The notes under the pieces: model-generated
The model's input: only the letters and a program-made list of their open reading frames with translations
What the model was told of the DNA's origin: nothing
Databases searched by the model: none
Shown: piece by piece, positions 32,277 through 40,771 of the stretch
How positions within the stretch are numbered: the stretch's first letter is position 1
Layout: each line of letters opens with the position of its first letter
Translations under genes and position numbers: made by a program
Source: Micromonospora inositola
GTDB taxonomy: Bacteria > Actinomycetota > Actinomycetes > Mycobacteriales > Micromonosporaceae
Assembly (NCBI RefSeq): GCF_900090285.1
Contig: NZ_LT607754.1
Location: 2,232,001 to 2,296,000, forward strand
Length of the DNA: 64,000 nt
Direction of reading: 5' to 3'

Positions 32277-33456
32277 ATCGTGCCGTGAGCGGGTCGAGGG
32301 CGACGCCGACCGGTTGCAGCAGCCACCAATGCCCGCCCAGCCCGGCCGGGTCGGTCAGCTCGGCCACCGTCGAGGCGGCGGCGAGCGCCCGCACGTACCC
32401 GGCCGGGTCGCTGGTGGCCAGACTCAGCGGTGGTCGCCCGCCGTCGGCCCCGAGCGCCCGTAGCCCATCCCGCTGCGAGACCAAGGTGTACGCACACCGG
32501 GCGACTCGTTCACCCGCGGAGGCGACCGAGTCGACAGCCACGTGCGCGGTCACGTCACACGAGCCATCCGGCACAGGCGGAACCTGCCGCCCGCTCCGGT
32601 ACCCGGTCAACGTCCCGCCGACCGGCCGCTCCCCGACCCGGTGCCCGTAGTCCACGGCCAACGCCAGCCCTCGGTCGATCTTGGTGATCGCGTCTGCCCA
32701 GGCATCGTCCCTCGTCCGGCCGATCTCGGCCCGTGCGTCGATCGCGGTTGAGGGGGTTGGCCACCACCGGGTCAGCCACTCCTCGTCGGCGGGGCTCACC
32801 GGGCCACCGACCGACTCCTCGCCGCTCGTTGGGTCCACCAGCAGATACCGCCAGCCGTCTTCGGTCCGCACGGCCACGTTCAGCGGCACGTTGTCCAGCC
32901 ACTCTGTGGCGATCAACAGTCCAGTGATTCGGCTCGGAACCTCGGCCACCCAGTCGATTTCGTCCGACAGACCCTCCGGCCTGCCGGCCCGCTCGACCGC
33001 CGTGAGTCGCAGCCGATCCCAGAGCGGTGGAATCCGGGCCGGCTCCGGGACCTCGGGCGACTGGCGGACGGTGCTCTCCGGGCCGGAGGGCGACGGCCGG
33101 ACGCCGGCCGTGGTGGTCAGGGTTTCGGGGGAGCCCGCCCGCGGAGGGATCAAGCCTGACCGCCCGGAGCGGGCGGGCTTCCCGGAAACCCCCACAGCGC
33201 GACCGGCGATAAAAAGCGCCCGGAGGAGTTCGCCCCGGCCCGCCCCCACGTCCATCACGTCGAGCCGAGCAGGGTGGCCGAGGGCGGCGTCGACCTGGGA
33301 GATGAGGCGGAACAGGGCGGCGGCGAAGATGGGGGAGGCGTGCACGCTGGTGCGGAAGTGGGCGGCCGGCCCCGCCCCGGCTACGAAGAAGCCGTCAGGC
33401 CCGTAGAGCGCTTGGTCCATCGCCACCCGCCAGGGCAGCCGGTCCGCGAAGGTCAC
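32269..33456 (-). CDS. SAM-dependent methyltransferase, MidA/NDUFAF7 family, with inserted repeat
   Basis: 395-aa class I methyltransferase. N-terminus MTFADRLPWRVAMDQALYGP is typical of the family. SAM motif I is DVMDVGAGRGELL (about residues 67-78). GLLIATEWLDNVPLNV and ALAVDYGHRVGERPVGGTL also match MidA. Residues 86-113 (up to about 129) are encoded by an interspersed palindromic element, inserted in frame between motif I and LRLTAVERA. Human NDUFAF7 symmetrically dimethylates an Arg of NDUFS2, and the NuoD homologue lies just downstream. GTG 33456 overlaps the upstream gene (GTGA). Activity despite the insert is unproven. Confidence 0.85.
   Translation of the reverse strand: MTFADRLPWRVAMDQALYGPDGFFVAGAGPAAHFRTSVHASPIFAAALFRLISQVDAALGHPARLDVMDVGAGRGELLRALFIAGRAVGVSGKPARSGRSGLIPPRAGSPETLTTTAGVRPSPSGPESTVRQSPEVPEPARIPPLWDRLRLTAVERAGRPEGLSDEIDWVAEVPSRITGLLIATEWLDNVPLNVAVRTEDGWRYLLVDPTSGEESVGGPVSPADEEWLTRWWPTPSTAIDARAEIGRTRDDAWADAITKIDRGLALAVDYGHRVGERPVGGTLTGYRSGRQVPPVPDGSCDVTAHVAVDSVASAGERVARCAYTLVSQRDGLRALGADGGRPPLSLATSDPAGYVRALAAASTVAELTDPAGLGGHWWLLQPVGVALDPLTARCG
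33118..33199 (-). repeat. palindromic interspersed element, copy 1 (inside methyltransferase gene)
   Basis: About 82 bp that matches 62964-63049 in inverted orientation, sharing GGATCAAGCCTGACC at its centre and the ends AGGGTTTCG and CCCCCACAGCG. Arms AGCCCGCC (33132-33139) and GGCGGGCT (33172-33179) form a stem. Weaker similarity extends left to about 33070. Confidence 0.8.
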
Positions 33457-33770
33457 CCGCCGACCGTACGGGCTCGACAGATCTCGACGCAGCCGCCCGC
33501 CCGCCGGAGCTCGTCGAGTTCGGGGACCGGTCGGCCGGCGCGCTCCGCGACCGCCCGCACCGCCTCCGGGAACCCGTCGAGGTCTTCGTTCAGCTCCAGG
33601 AACTCCCCAGAGGAGTGGCTGACGTCCAGATAGAGGAAGGGTTGATCATCCGGCGGAAGCGCCAGGACGCACATTCCGACGTCCATGATCTCCGCCCATG
33701 GGTACCCGACGACGCCGTGGACGCCCTCGATCCAGATGCCATTCCCGTCGACGAAGACCCGGTCTGTCAC
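33453..33770 (-). CDS. hypothetical protein, first gene of methyltransferase-nuoD unit
   Basis: 105-aa acidic soluble protein (FVDGNGIWIEGVHGVVGYPW, FLYLDVSHSSGEFLELNEDL) with no recognised domain; the size and Trp/Gly-rich start resemble small immunity-type or beta-rich proteins, which is only an impression. GTG 33770 is chosen because TACTGT lies 7 nt upstream, giving a leaderless start. It overlaps the methyltransferase by 4 bp (GTGA), suggesting co-translation. Confidence 0.65.
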   Translation of the reverse strand: MTDRVFVDGNGIWIEGVHGVVGYPWAEIMDVGMCVLALPPDDQPFLYLDVSHSSGEFLELNEDLDGFPEAVRAVAERAGRPVPELDELRRAGGCVEICRARTVGG

Positions 33771-33777
33771 GCGCCGC

Positions 33778-33783
33778 ACAGTA
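33778..33783 (-). promoter_or_regulatory. -10 box for 33770-30859 unit
   Basis: TACTGT on the minus strand, 7 nt before GTG 33770. Confidence 0.5.
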
Positions 33784-33927
33784 GCGCCGCGCAGCGCCCA
33801 CAGAGTGACCGTTGAAACCCCGTCCACGCACCCGGTGAAGGTTTTCACACATGCTTGTTTTGGTTCCGTAACCCCGGCGCATACTTGCGGTCGACCGGTA
33901 CCCACTCGTAGGACTGGATCGATTGCC

Positions 33928-34905
33928 ATGAGCGCACCGCTGCGCCCGCGTCCGGCCGCCCCGCACGGGCCCGCCGTACCGTCGGGTGGCGCCTCTGCCG
34001 GCGCCCCGCTGGTCTTTCCCCGCACCCTCACCGTCGGCGTGATCGGCGCCGGCCGGGTGGGCGCCGTGCTCGGCGCGGCCCTCGCCGCCGCCGGCCACCG
34101 GGTGGTCGCCGCCTCCGGCATCTCCGGCGCCGTGAAGGCGCGGATGGCGCTGCTGCTCCCGGAGACCCCGAACCGGTCCGCGACCTCGGTCGCCCGCGCC
34201 GCCACCGACCTGCTGATCGTGGCGGTGCCCGACGACGCCCTGGCCAGCGTGGTCGCCGGCCTGGCCGAGACCGGGGCGCTGCGCCCCGGCCAGGTGGTCG
34301 CGCACACCTCGGGCGCGCACGGGCTGGCCGTCCTCGCCCCGGCCGCCGCCGTCGGCGCCCGGCCGCTGGCGCTGCACCCGGCGATGACCTTCACCGGTAC
34401 GCCGGACGACCTGACCCGCCTCGCCGGCATCTCGTACGGGGTGACCGCCCCGGCGGAGCTGCGCCCGTTCGCCGCCCGGCTGGTGGCGGACCTGGGCGGC
34501 GTGCCGGAGTGGGTGGGGGAGGCGGACCGGCCGCTCTACCACGCGGCCCTGGCGCACGGCGCGAACCACCTGGTCACCCTGGTCAACGAGGCGGCCGACC
34601 GGCTGCGCGACGCCGGGGTGGACCGGCCGGAGAAGGTGCTCGCCCCGCTGCTGCGGGCGGCGTTGGAGAACGCCCTGCGGCTCGGCGACGACGCGCTGAC
34701 CGGCCCGGTGTCCCGGGGCGACGCGGGCACCGTACGCCGGCACCTGGAACGGCTGGCGGCGACCGCGCCGGAATCCGTGGCGCCCTACCTGGCGTTGGCA
34801 CGACGGACGGCGGATCGGGCGATCGCGGCCGGCCGGCTGCGCCCGATGGACGCCGAGTCGCTGCTGGACGTGCTGAGTGGGACTGACCGGGAGGTGGCCG
34901 CATGA
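33928..34905 (+). CDS. Rossmann-like / DUF2520 oxidoreductase-like protein
   Basis: 325 aa. After a ~30-residue Pro/Ala-rich leader, a Rossmann fold begins with [20 protein letters not shown] (dinucleotide-binding GxGxxG). [14 protein letters not shown] and [10 protein letters not shown] follow, then a helical DUF2520 domain ([20 protein letters not shown]). The homologue Rv3603c also precedes panC. The fold resembles ketopantoate reductase-type enzymes, and the panC overlap (ATGA) suggests a role in pantothenate synthesis, but this is inferred. Confidence 0.88.
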   Translation: MSAPLRPRPAAPHGPAVPSGGASAGAPLVFPRTLTVGVIGAGRVGAVLGAALAAAGHRVVAASGISGAVKARMALLLPETPNRSATSVARAATDLLIVAVPDDALASVVAGLAETGALRPGQVVAHTSGAHGLAVLAPAAAVGARPLALHPAMTFTGTPDDLTRLAGISYGVTAPAELRPFAARLVADLGGVPEWVGEADRPLYHAALAHGANHLVTLVNEAADRLRDAGVDRPEKVLAPLLRAALENALRLGDDALTGPVSRGDAGTVRRHLERLAATAPESVAPYLALARRTADRAIAAGRLRPMDAESLLDVLSGTDREVAA

Positions 34906-35750
34906 CGGAGCTGGTGCACACGCGCAAGGAGCTGGCGGCGGCGCGGGACGGGCTGACCGGCACGGTCGGCGTGGTGATGACCATGGGCGCGCTGCACTCC
35001 GGGCACGAGACCCTGCTGCGGGCCGCCCGGGAGCGGGCCGATCACGTCATCGTCACGATCTTCGTGAACCCGCTCCAGTTCGGCCCGAGCGAGGACTTCG
35101 ACCGGTACCCGCGCACCCTCGACGCGGACCTGGAGGTCTGCCGGCGGGCCGGCGCGGACGTGGTCTTCGCCCCCTCGGTGGCCGACATGTACCCGGACGG
35201 GGAGCCGAAGGTGCGGCTCGACCCGGGCCCGCTCGGCGAGGACCTGGAGGGGCTCAGCCGGCCCGGCTTCTTCCACGGCGTGCTGACCGTGGTCCTGAAG
35301 CTGCTCCAGCTCACCCGCCCCGACCTGGCCTTCTTCGGCGAGAAGGACTACCAGCAGCTGACCCTGGTCCGGCGGATGGTCCGGGACCTGGACGTGCCGG
35401 TCGAGGTGGCCGGCGTGCCGACCGTGCGGGAGGCGGACGGGCTGGCGCTGTCCAGCCGCAACCGCTACCTCTCGGCCCCGGAGCGGGCGGCGGCGCTGAG
35501 CCTCTCCGCCGCGCTGCGGGCCGGCGTCGCGGCCGCCGCGGAGGGCGGGAACGCCGGCGCGGTGCTGGCCGCCGCCCACCGGGCCTTCGACTCCGGTACG
35601 CCCGGCGCCCGGCTCGACTACCTGGTGCTCACCGACGCCGACCTGGAGCCGGGGCCGGTGTCCGGTCCGGCGCGGCTGCTGATCGCGGCCTGGGTCGGCG
35701 CCACCCGGCTGATCGACAACACCTCGATCCCGCTCGCCCCCCGCTCCTGA
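34902..35750 (+). CDS. panC: pantothenate synthetase
   Basis: ATP-dependent condensation of pantoate and beta-alanine (282 aa). Motifs: [14 protein letters not shown] (nucleotide site), [28 protein letters not shown] and the KMSKS-like [12 protein letters not shown] overlaps the DUF2520 stop. The panD gene follows after 35 nt, supplying beta-alanine. Confidence 0.95.
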   Translation: MTELVHTRKELAAARDGLTGTVGVVMTMGALHSGHETLLRAARERADHVIVTIFVNPLQFGPSEDFDRYPRTLDADLEVCRRAGADVVFAPSVADMYPDGEPKVRLDPGPLGEDLEGLSRPGFFHGVLTVVLKLLQLTRPDLAFFGEKDYQQLTLVRRMVRDLDVPVEVAGVPTVREADGLALSSRNRYLSAPERAAALSLSAALRAGVAAAAEGGNAGAVLAAAHRAFDSGTPGARLDYLVLTDADLEPGPVSGPARLLIAAWVGATRLIDNTSIPLAPRS

Positions 35751-35785
35751 ACACCCACCACCACACCCCGCTGAAAGGCACCCCG

Positions 35786-36214
35786 ATGTTCCGGACCATG
35801 CTCAAGTCGAAGATCCACCGGGCCACGGTGACCCAGGCCGACCTGCACTACGTCGGCTCGGTGACCGTGGACGAGGATCTGCTCGACGCGGCCGACCTGA
35901 TCCCCGGGGAGCAGGTGGCGATCGTGGACATCACCAACGGGGCCCGGCTGGAGACGTATGTCATCCCGGGTGAGCGGGGCAGCGGTGTGATCGGCATCAA
36001 CGGCGCTGCCGCGCACCTGGTGCACCCCGGTGACCTGGTCATCCTCATCTCGTACGGCCAGATGGACGACGCCGAGGCCCGCGCGTACCAGCCCCGCGTG
36101 GTCCACGTCGACGCCGACAACCGCATCGTCGACCTCACCGCCGACCCCACCACCGCCGCCCCCGGCACCGCCGGCGACCCCATCCCCAACCCCCTCGCGG
36201 CCACCCCGGCCTGA
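35786..36214 (+). CDS. panD: aspartate 1-decarboxylase precursor
   Basis: Pyruvoyl enzyme making beta-alanine from aspartate (142 aa). The self-processing site Gly24-Ser25 is visible in HYVGSVTV; Lys9 and the Tyr58-region [12 protein letters not shown] are present. The last ~20 residues are Pro/Ala-rich, as in other actinobacterial PanD. ATG with GAAAGG upstream. Confidence 0.95.
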   Translation: MFRTMLKSKIHRATVTQADLHYVGSVTVDEDLLDAADLIPGEQVAIVDITNGARLETYVIPGERGSGVIGINGAAAHLVHPGDLVILISYGQMDDAEARAYQPRVVHVDADNRIVDLTADPTTAAPGTAGDPIPNPLAATPA

Positions 36215-36244
36215 CCCCCGGCCCCCTGGTCGGGGCACTAGTTG

Positions 36245-36403
36245 CAAGATCGCGCAGAGCCAGCGGACCGGGACCGCCGACGGCCGGGTCGCTGGACCGT
36301 GGGCGACCGTGGCGTCCGCTGCTACCTGTGGCTCAGCGACCGTTCGGTGACCGCCTCGCTCAAGGGCGTCGGCCCGACCGGCCTGCCGGTCCGGACACGG
36401 TAG
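36245..36403 (+). pseudogene. possible 3' remnant of a septum-formation-type gene
   Basis: Open frame without a start, ending TAG at 36401: the part RWTVGDRGVRCYLWLSDRSV, then SLKGVGPTG, looks like real protein and resembles the C-terminal GDR-CxL-LxGSxKG pattern of septum-formation-family membrane proteins. No upstream portion is present because panD ends just before it. Confidence 0.3.
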
Positions 36404-36452
36404 CCGAAACCACTCGTCCCGCCCCCGTCGCCCGGGATGAGGAGCCTTCGGG

Positions 36453-38159
36453 TTGACTGTGCTCATGGACCTTCCGACCATCGACCTGCCGGCCCTGCCC
36501 AGGCTGCTGGCCGCGCCCGCACCCGGCTGGGTGGAGACCACCGACGTGATCGTCGTCGGCTCCGGGGTCGCCGGCCTGACCGCCGCGCTGCACCTGCGCG
36601 AGGCGGGGCTGCACGTCACCGTGGTCACCAAGGTCAACATCGATGAAGGGTCGACCCGTTGGGCGCAGGGCGGCATCGCCGCCGTGCTCGACCCGGCGGA
36701 CACCCCGGCCGCCCACGCCTCGGACACCGAGATCGCCGGGGTCGGGCTCTGCGACCCGGCCGCGGTGCGGGTCCTGGTCGAGGAGGGCCCGACCCGACTG
36801 CGGGAGCTGATGCGGATCGGCGCCGAGTTCGATCGGAACCCGGACGGCTCGCTGATGCTCACCCGGGAGGGCGGCCATCGGGCCGACCGGATCGTGCACG
36901 CCGGCGGCGACGCCACGGGCGCCGAGGTGCAGCGGGCGCTGCACGCGGCGGTCCGGCGGGACCCGTGGATCCGGCTGGTCGAGCACGCCCTGGTGCTGGA
37001 CCTGCTCCGCGCCCCGGGCGACGGCCCGGACGGGCTCGGTCCGGCCTGTGGGATCACCCTGCACGTGCTGGGTGAGGGCAGCGAGGACGGCGTCGGGGCG
37101 CTGCTGGCCCGCGCGGTCGTGCTGGCCACCGGCGGCATGGGGCAGGTCTTCGCGGCCACCACCAACCCGGCGGTCTCCACCGGTGACGGCGTCGCCCTCG
37201 CCGTGCGGGCCGGCGCGGCGGTCACCGACGTGGAGTTCGTCCAGTTCCACCCGACCGCGCTGATCACCCCGCACGGGGCGGGCGTGCCGGGTGCCACCCG
37301 GGCCCAGCAGCCGCTGGTCTCCGAGGCGTTGCGCGGCGAGGGCGCCCACCTGGTCGACGCCGACGGCAAGCGGTTCATGGTCGGGCAGCACGAGCTGGCC
37401 GAGCTGGCCCCCCGGGACGTGGTGGCCAAGGGCATCCACCGGGTGCTGCTGGCCACCGGCGCGGACCACGTGTACCTGGACGCCCGGCACCTCGGCGGGG
37501 ACTTCCTCGCCGGCCGCTTCCCGACCATCGTCGCGTCCTGCCTGGCCATCGGCGTCGACCCGGCCACCGACCTGATCCCGGTCGCCCCGGCCGCCCACTA
37601 CGCCTCCGGCGGCGTCCGCACCGACCTGCGCGGCCGCACCTCCATCCCGGGCCTGTACGCCTGCGGCGAGGCCGCCTGCACGGGGGTGCACGGCGCGAAC
37701 CGGCTGGCCAGCAACTCGCTGCTGGAGGGGCTGGTCTTCTCCCGCCGGATCGCCGAGGACATCGCCGCCGGCCTGCCCGAGCAGGCCCGGCCGGCGGAGA
37801 CCGGCGCCTGGGTGGGCGGCGCGGGCTGGGTGGTGCCCGCCGGGGGGACGCCGGCCCTGCAACGGGCGATGACCCGGGGCGCGGGCGTGCTCCGCTCGGC
37901 GGCGACCCTCACCGGTACGGCCGGCACGCTGACCGAGCTGGGCGGGGTACGCGGCGTGCCGCGTACCGCCGACTGGGAGGCGACGAACCTGATCACGGTG
38001 GCGTCGACGCTGGTCGCCGCCGCGTACGCCCGCCAGGAGACCCGGGGTTGCCACTGGCGGGAGGACTTCCCGACGGCCGACGAGCGGTGGCTGGGCCACC
38101 TGGTCGCGGCGGTCGGCGCGCAGGGCAGGTTGACGCAGCAGTGGGAGGAGTTGGCGTGA
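36453..38159 (+). CDS. nadB: L-aspartate oxidase
   Basis: Flavoprotein (568 aa) oxidising aspartate to iminoaspartate, the first step of de novo NAD synthesis. FAD-binding VIVVGSGVAGLTAALHLREAG at the N-terminus, STRWAQGGIAAVL, EFVQFHPTAL and GVHGANRLASNSLLEGLVF are typical. A TTG at 36453 has GAGGAG 9 nt upstream; GTG 36459 or ATG 36465 are alternatives. No nadA is present here, although nadA-nadB-nadC is the usual order. nadC follows 55 nt later. Confidence 0.94.
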   Translation: MTVLMDLPTIDLPALPRLLAAPAPGWVETTDVIVVGSGVAGLTAALHLREAGLHVTVVTKVNIDEGSTRWAQGGIAAVLDPADTPAAHASDTEIAGVGLCDPAAVRVLVEEGPTRLRELMRIGAEFDRNPDGSLMLTREGGHRADRIVHAGGDATGAEVQRALHAAVRRDPWIRLVEHALVLDLLRAPGDGPDGLGPACGITLHVLGEGSEDGVGALLARAVVLATGGMGQVFAATTNPAVSTGDGVALAVRAGAAVTDVEFVQFHPTALITPHGAGVPGATRAQQPLVSEALRGEGAHLVDADGKRFMVGQHELAELAPRDVVAKGIHRVLLATGADHVYLDARHLGGDFLAGRFPTIVASCLAIGVDPATDLIPVAPAAHYASGGVRTDLRGRTSIPGLYACGEAACTGVHGANRLASNSLLEGLVFSRRIAEDIAAGLPEQARPAETGAWVGGAGWVVPAGGTPALQRAMTRGAGVLRSAATLTGTAGTLTELGGVRGVPRTADWEATNLITVASTLVAAAYARQETRGCHWREDFPTADERWLGHLVAAVGAQGRLTQQWEELA

Positions 38160-38161
38160 GC

Positions 38162-38201
38162 GCGAGGAGTGAGCCGATCTTGCGAGCCCCGCAGTCGCGA
38201 A
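38162..38201 (+). repeat. short interspersed repeat, copy B
   Basis: GCGAGGAGTGAGC, 5 bases, then TTGCGAGCCCC and GCAGTCGCGAA, filling the nadB-nadC gap. Related to 4922-4950 (inverted) and partly to 55671-55692. Confidence 0.55.
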
Positions 38202-38214
38202 CTGGGGAGTTGCG

Positions 38215-39111
38215 GTGAGGGAGTCGACGGAGCAGGCGTTGGGGGCGGCGGGCCTGGACCCGGTGTGGGTGCAGCGGGTGATCGTCGACGCGTTCGCCGA
38301 GGACCTGGGGCCGGATTTTCTCGACGTCACCAGCGTGGCGACCATCCCGGACGCGCAGAACGACACCGCCGACCTGGTCGCCCGCGCCGACGGCGTGGTG
38401 GCCGGGCTGGCGGTGGCCGCCGCCGTGTTCGAGCTGGTCGGCGAGGTGACCGGGGCGGACCGTACGGTCGAGGTGTCGGTGGTGGCCCACGACGGGCAGC
38501 GGGTGGCGCGCGGCAACGTGCTGGCCACGGTGACCGGCCCGACCCGGCTGCTGCTCACCGCCGAGCGGACGGCGCTGAACCTGCTCTCCCGGATGTCCGG
38601 GGTCGCCACCCACACCCGGGCCTGGGCGGACGCTCTGGCCGGCACGAAGGCGATGGTGCTGGACACCCGGAAGACCACGCCGGGCCTGCGGGCCCTGGAG
38701 AAGTACGCGGTCCGTGCCGGCGGCGGCACCAACAAGCGGATGGGTCTGCACGACGTCGCGATGATCAAGGACAACCACAAGGTCGCCGCCGGCGGCATCG
38801 GCGCGGCCTACCGCCGGGTCCGGGAGGCCTTCCCGGACGTGCCGGTGCAGGTGGAGGTGGACACCCTCGCGGAGGCGGTGGAGGCCGTCGAGGCGGGGGC
38901 CGGCTTCCTGCTGCTGGACAACATGACCCCGGCGCAGTTGCGCGAGGTGGTCGCCGCGGTGGGGGACCGGGCGGAACTGGAGGCGACCGGCGGGCTGACC
39001 CTGCCGGTGGCCGCCGAGTACGGCGCGACCGGGGTGGACTTCATCTCGGTGGGCGCGCTGACCCACTCCTCGCCGATCCTGGACATCGCCCTGGACCTGC
39101 GGGAGGAATGA
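38215..39111 (+). CDS. nadC: nicotinate-nucleotide pyrophosphorylase (QAPRTase)
   Basis: Converts quinolinate and PRPP to nicotinate mononucleotide (298 aa). Signatures: ERTALNLLSRMSGVAT, LDTRKTTPGLRALEKYAV, MGLHDVAMIKDNH, and the C-terminal FISVGALTHSSPILDIALD. GTG 38215 is preceded by GGGGAG at good spacing. The start sits just after repeat copy B, which lies between it and nadB. Confidence 0.95.
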   Translation: MRESTEQALGAAGLDPVWVQRVIVDAFAEDLGPDFLDVTSVATIPDAQNDTADLVARADGVVAGLAVAAAVFELVGEVTGADRTVEVSVVAHDGQRVARGNVLATVTGPTRLLLTAERTALNLLSRMSGVATHTRAWADALAGTKAMVLDTRKTTPGLRALEKYAVRAGGGTNKRMGLHDVAMIKDNHKVAAGGIGAAYRRVREAFPDVPVQVEVDTLAEAVEAVEAGAGFLLLDNMTPAQLREVVAAVGDRAELEATGGLTLPVAAEYGATGVDFISVGALTHSSPILDIALDLREE

Positions 39112-39131
39112 GGGAGATGCGGGCCGGCGTC

Positions 39132-39137
39132 TAGGCT
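39132..39137 (+). promoter_or_regulatory. -10 box, leaderless coaX
   Basis: TAGGCT followed by 6 nt and GTG 39144; no ribosome site. Confidence 0.55.
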
Positions 39138-39143
39138 GCGTGC

Positions 39144-39902
39144 GTGCTGCTCTGCATCGACATCGGAAACACCAACACCGTGCTGGCGACCTTCGACGGC
39201 GACAAGCTGGTGCACTCCTGGCGGATCAAGACCGACGCCCGCTCGACGGCGGACGAGCTGGGTCTGATGTTCCGGGGGCTGCTGGCCGGTGACGCCGTGG
39301 AGATCACCGGGGTGGCCGCCTGCTCGACGGTGCCGGCCGCGCTGCGCTCGCTGCGGAACATGCTGGCCCGCTACTACGCCGACCTGCCCAGCGTGATCGT
39401 CGAGCCCGGGGTGCGTACCGGGGTGCAGCTCGCCATCGACAACCCCAAGGAGGTCGGCTCGGACCGGGTGGTGAACACCCTGGCGGCGTACACCCTCTAC
39501 GGCGGACCGTCGATCGTGGTGGACTTCGGCACCACCACCAACTTCGACGTGATCAGCGGCCGCGGCGAGTTCCTCGGCGGCGCGTTCGCGCCGGGCATCG
39601 AGATCTCCTTCGACGCGCTCGCCGCCCGCGCGGCGCAGCTGCGCAAGGTGGAGGCGACCAAGCCCCGCTCGGTGATCGGCAAGAACACCGTGGAGTGCCT
39701 CCAGTCCGGCCTCTACTTCGGCTTCGCCGGCCAGGTGGACCGGATCGTCGAGCGGATGGCCGAGGAGCTGGGCGAGGTGAAGGCCGTCATCGCGACCGGC
39801 GGGCTGGCCTCGGTGGTGATCGGCGAGTGCCGCACCATCACCCACCACGAGCCGATGATCACCCTGATCGGCCTGCGCATGGTCTACGAGCGCAACACCT
39901 GA
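39144..39902 (+). CDS. coaX: type III pantothenate kinase
   Basis: First step of CoA synthesis from pantothenate (252 aa). The ATP-binding LLCIDIGNTNTVLATF, GSDRVVNTLAAY and VVDFGTTTNFDVI motifs, and the conserved GGAFAPGIEIS segment, identify CoaX. GTG 39144 is supported by the TAGGCT box. In M. tuberculosis coaX follows panD directly; here nadB and nadC intervene. Confidence 0.94.
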   Translation: MLLCIDIGNTNTVLATFDGDKLVHSWRIKTDARSTADELGLMFRGLLAGDAVEITGVAACSTVPAALRSLRNMLARYYADLPSVIVEPGVRTGVQLAIDNPKEVGSDRVVNTLAAYTLYGGPSIVVDFGTTTNFDVISGRGEFLGGAFAPGIEISFDALAARAAQLRKVEATKPRSVIGKNTVECLQSGLYFGFAGQVDRIVERMAEELGEVKAVIATGGLASVVIGECRTITHHEPMITLIGLRMVYERNT

Positions 39903-39939
39903 CCCCGGCCGCCGCCGCGGTCGGGCACCGCGCGGGGCG

Positions 39940-40680
39940 TCAGCGCCGCCGGGCCCGGAAGACCAGCGTCCGGTACGGCAGCTCGACGGTCTCCCGCCCG
40001 GCCAGCTCGGGGTGGGTGGCGAAGAGTTGCCACAGCTCCCGGTCGATCCGCTCCTGCTCGTGCGGCTGCGCGGTGAGCCAGTACGAGCGGGTGTGCAGCA
40101 TGCCGATCACCTCCTCCGGCGTGATTGTGGTCCGGTGGGTGAACACGGCCAGCTCCACCGGTCCGAAGGCGGGGCCGAAGTCGGTGATCTTCTCGACCAG
40201 GTTGCCGGCGTGGTCGCGCAGGTCGGCGATCCGGCCCAGCTTGGCCACCCACGCGACGCTGTCGTCCCGGCTGTTCCAGATGGGGGCGAACGTCCCGCCC
40301 GGCCGGAGCACCCGGGCGATCTCGACGTGGGCGCGTTCCTTGTCGAACCAGTGGTACGCCTGGCCCACCAGCACCGCGTCGGCCGTGCCGTCCGGCCGCG
40401 GCACCGACTCGGCGCTGCCCGCCAGCGCGGTGACGCCGGGGGTGGCGGCGCCCAGTTGGGTGCGCATCCCCGGGTCGGGCTCCACCGGCGTCACCTGGTG
40501 GCCGAGGGCGACCAGGCCGCGGGTGAGGATGCCGGTGCCGGCGCCCAGGTCGACGACGCGGGCGGGCGCGTCCAGCCCGTCGAGCGCCCAGCGCAGCGCC
40601 TCCTGCGGATAGCGGGGCCGGAACCGGTCGTAGTCGGCCGCCGCCGCGCCGAACGACAGTGCCTGAGTGGGGTCGGTCAT
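39940..40680 (-). CDS. class I SAM-dependent methyltransferase
   Basis: 246 aa. N-terminus AADYDRFRPRYPQEALRWAL is typical of the UbiE/COG2226-like group; motif I VVDLGAGTGILTRGL is clear, followed by VEPDPGMRTQL and LVGQAYHWFDKE. Substrate unknown. ATG 40680 has TAACCT 7 nt upstream, indicating a leaderless start. It is divergent from lysS with about 90 bp between starts. Confidence 0.85.
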   Translation of the reverse strand: MTDPTQALSFGAAAADYDRFRPRYPQEALRWALDGLDAPARVVDLGAGTGILTRGLVALGHQVTPVEPDPGMRTQLGAATPGVTALAGSAESVPRPDGTADAVLVGQAYHWFDKERAHVEIARVLRPGGTFAPIWNSRDDSVAWVAKLGRIADLRDHAGNLVEKITDFGPAFGPVELAVFTHRTTITPEEVIGMLHTRSYWLTAQPHEQERIDRELWQLFATHPELAGRETVELPYRTLVFRARRR

Positions 40681-40687
40681 GGCGGGC

Positions 40688-40693
40688 AGGTTA
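40688..40693 (-). promoter_or_regulatory. -10 box, methyltransferase gene
   Basis: TAACCT on the minus strand, 7 nt before ATG 40680. Confidence 0.5.
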
Positions 40694-40721
40694 TCCGGTA
40701 ACGGCCGACTGGGGGCTTGAG

Positions 40722-40727
40722 TACGCT
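40722..40727 (+). promoter_or_regulatory. putative -10 box, lysS
   Basis: TACGCT about 45 nt before the lysS GTG; a GAGGAAG ribosome site lies near 40759. Confidence 0.35.
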
Positions 40728-40771
40728 CGGGGCCTGACCCCGCCGATATCTCCTTTCCGAGGAAGCGTGCC

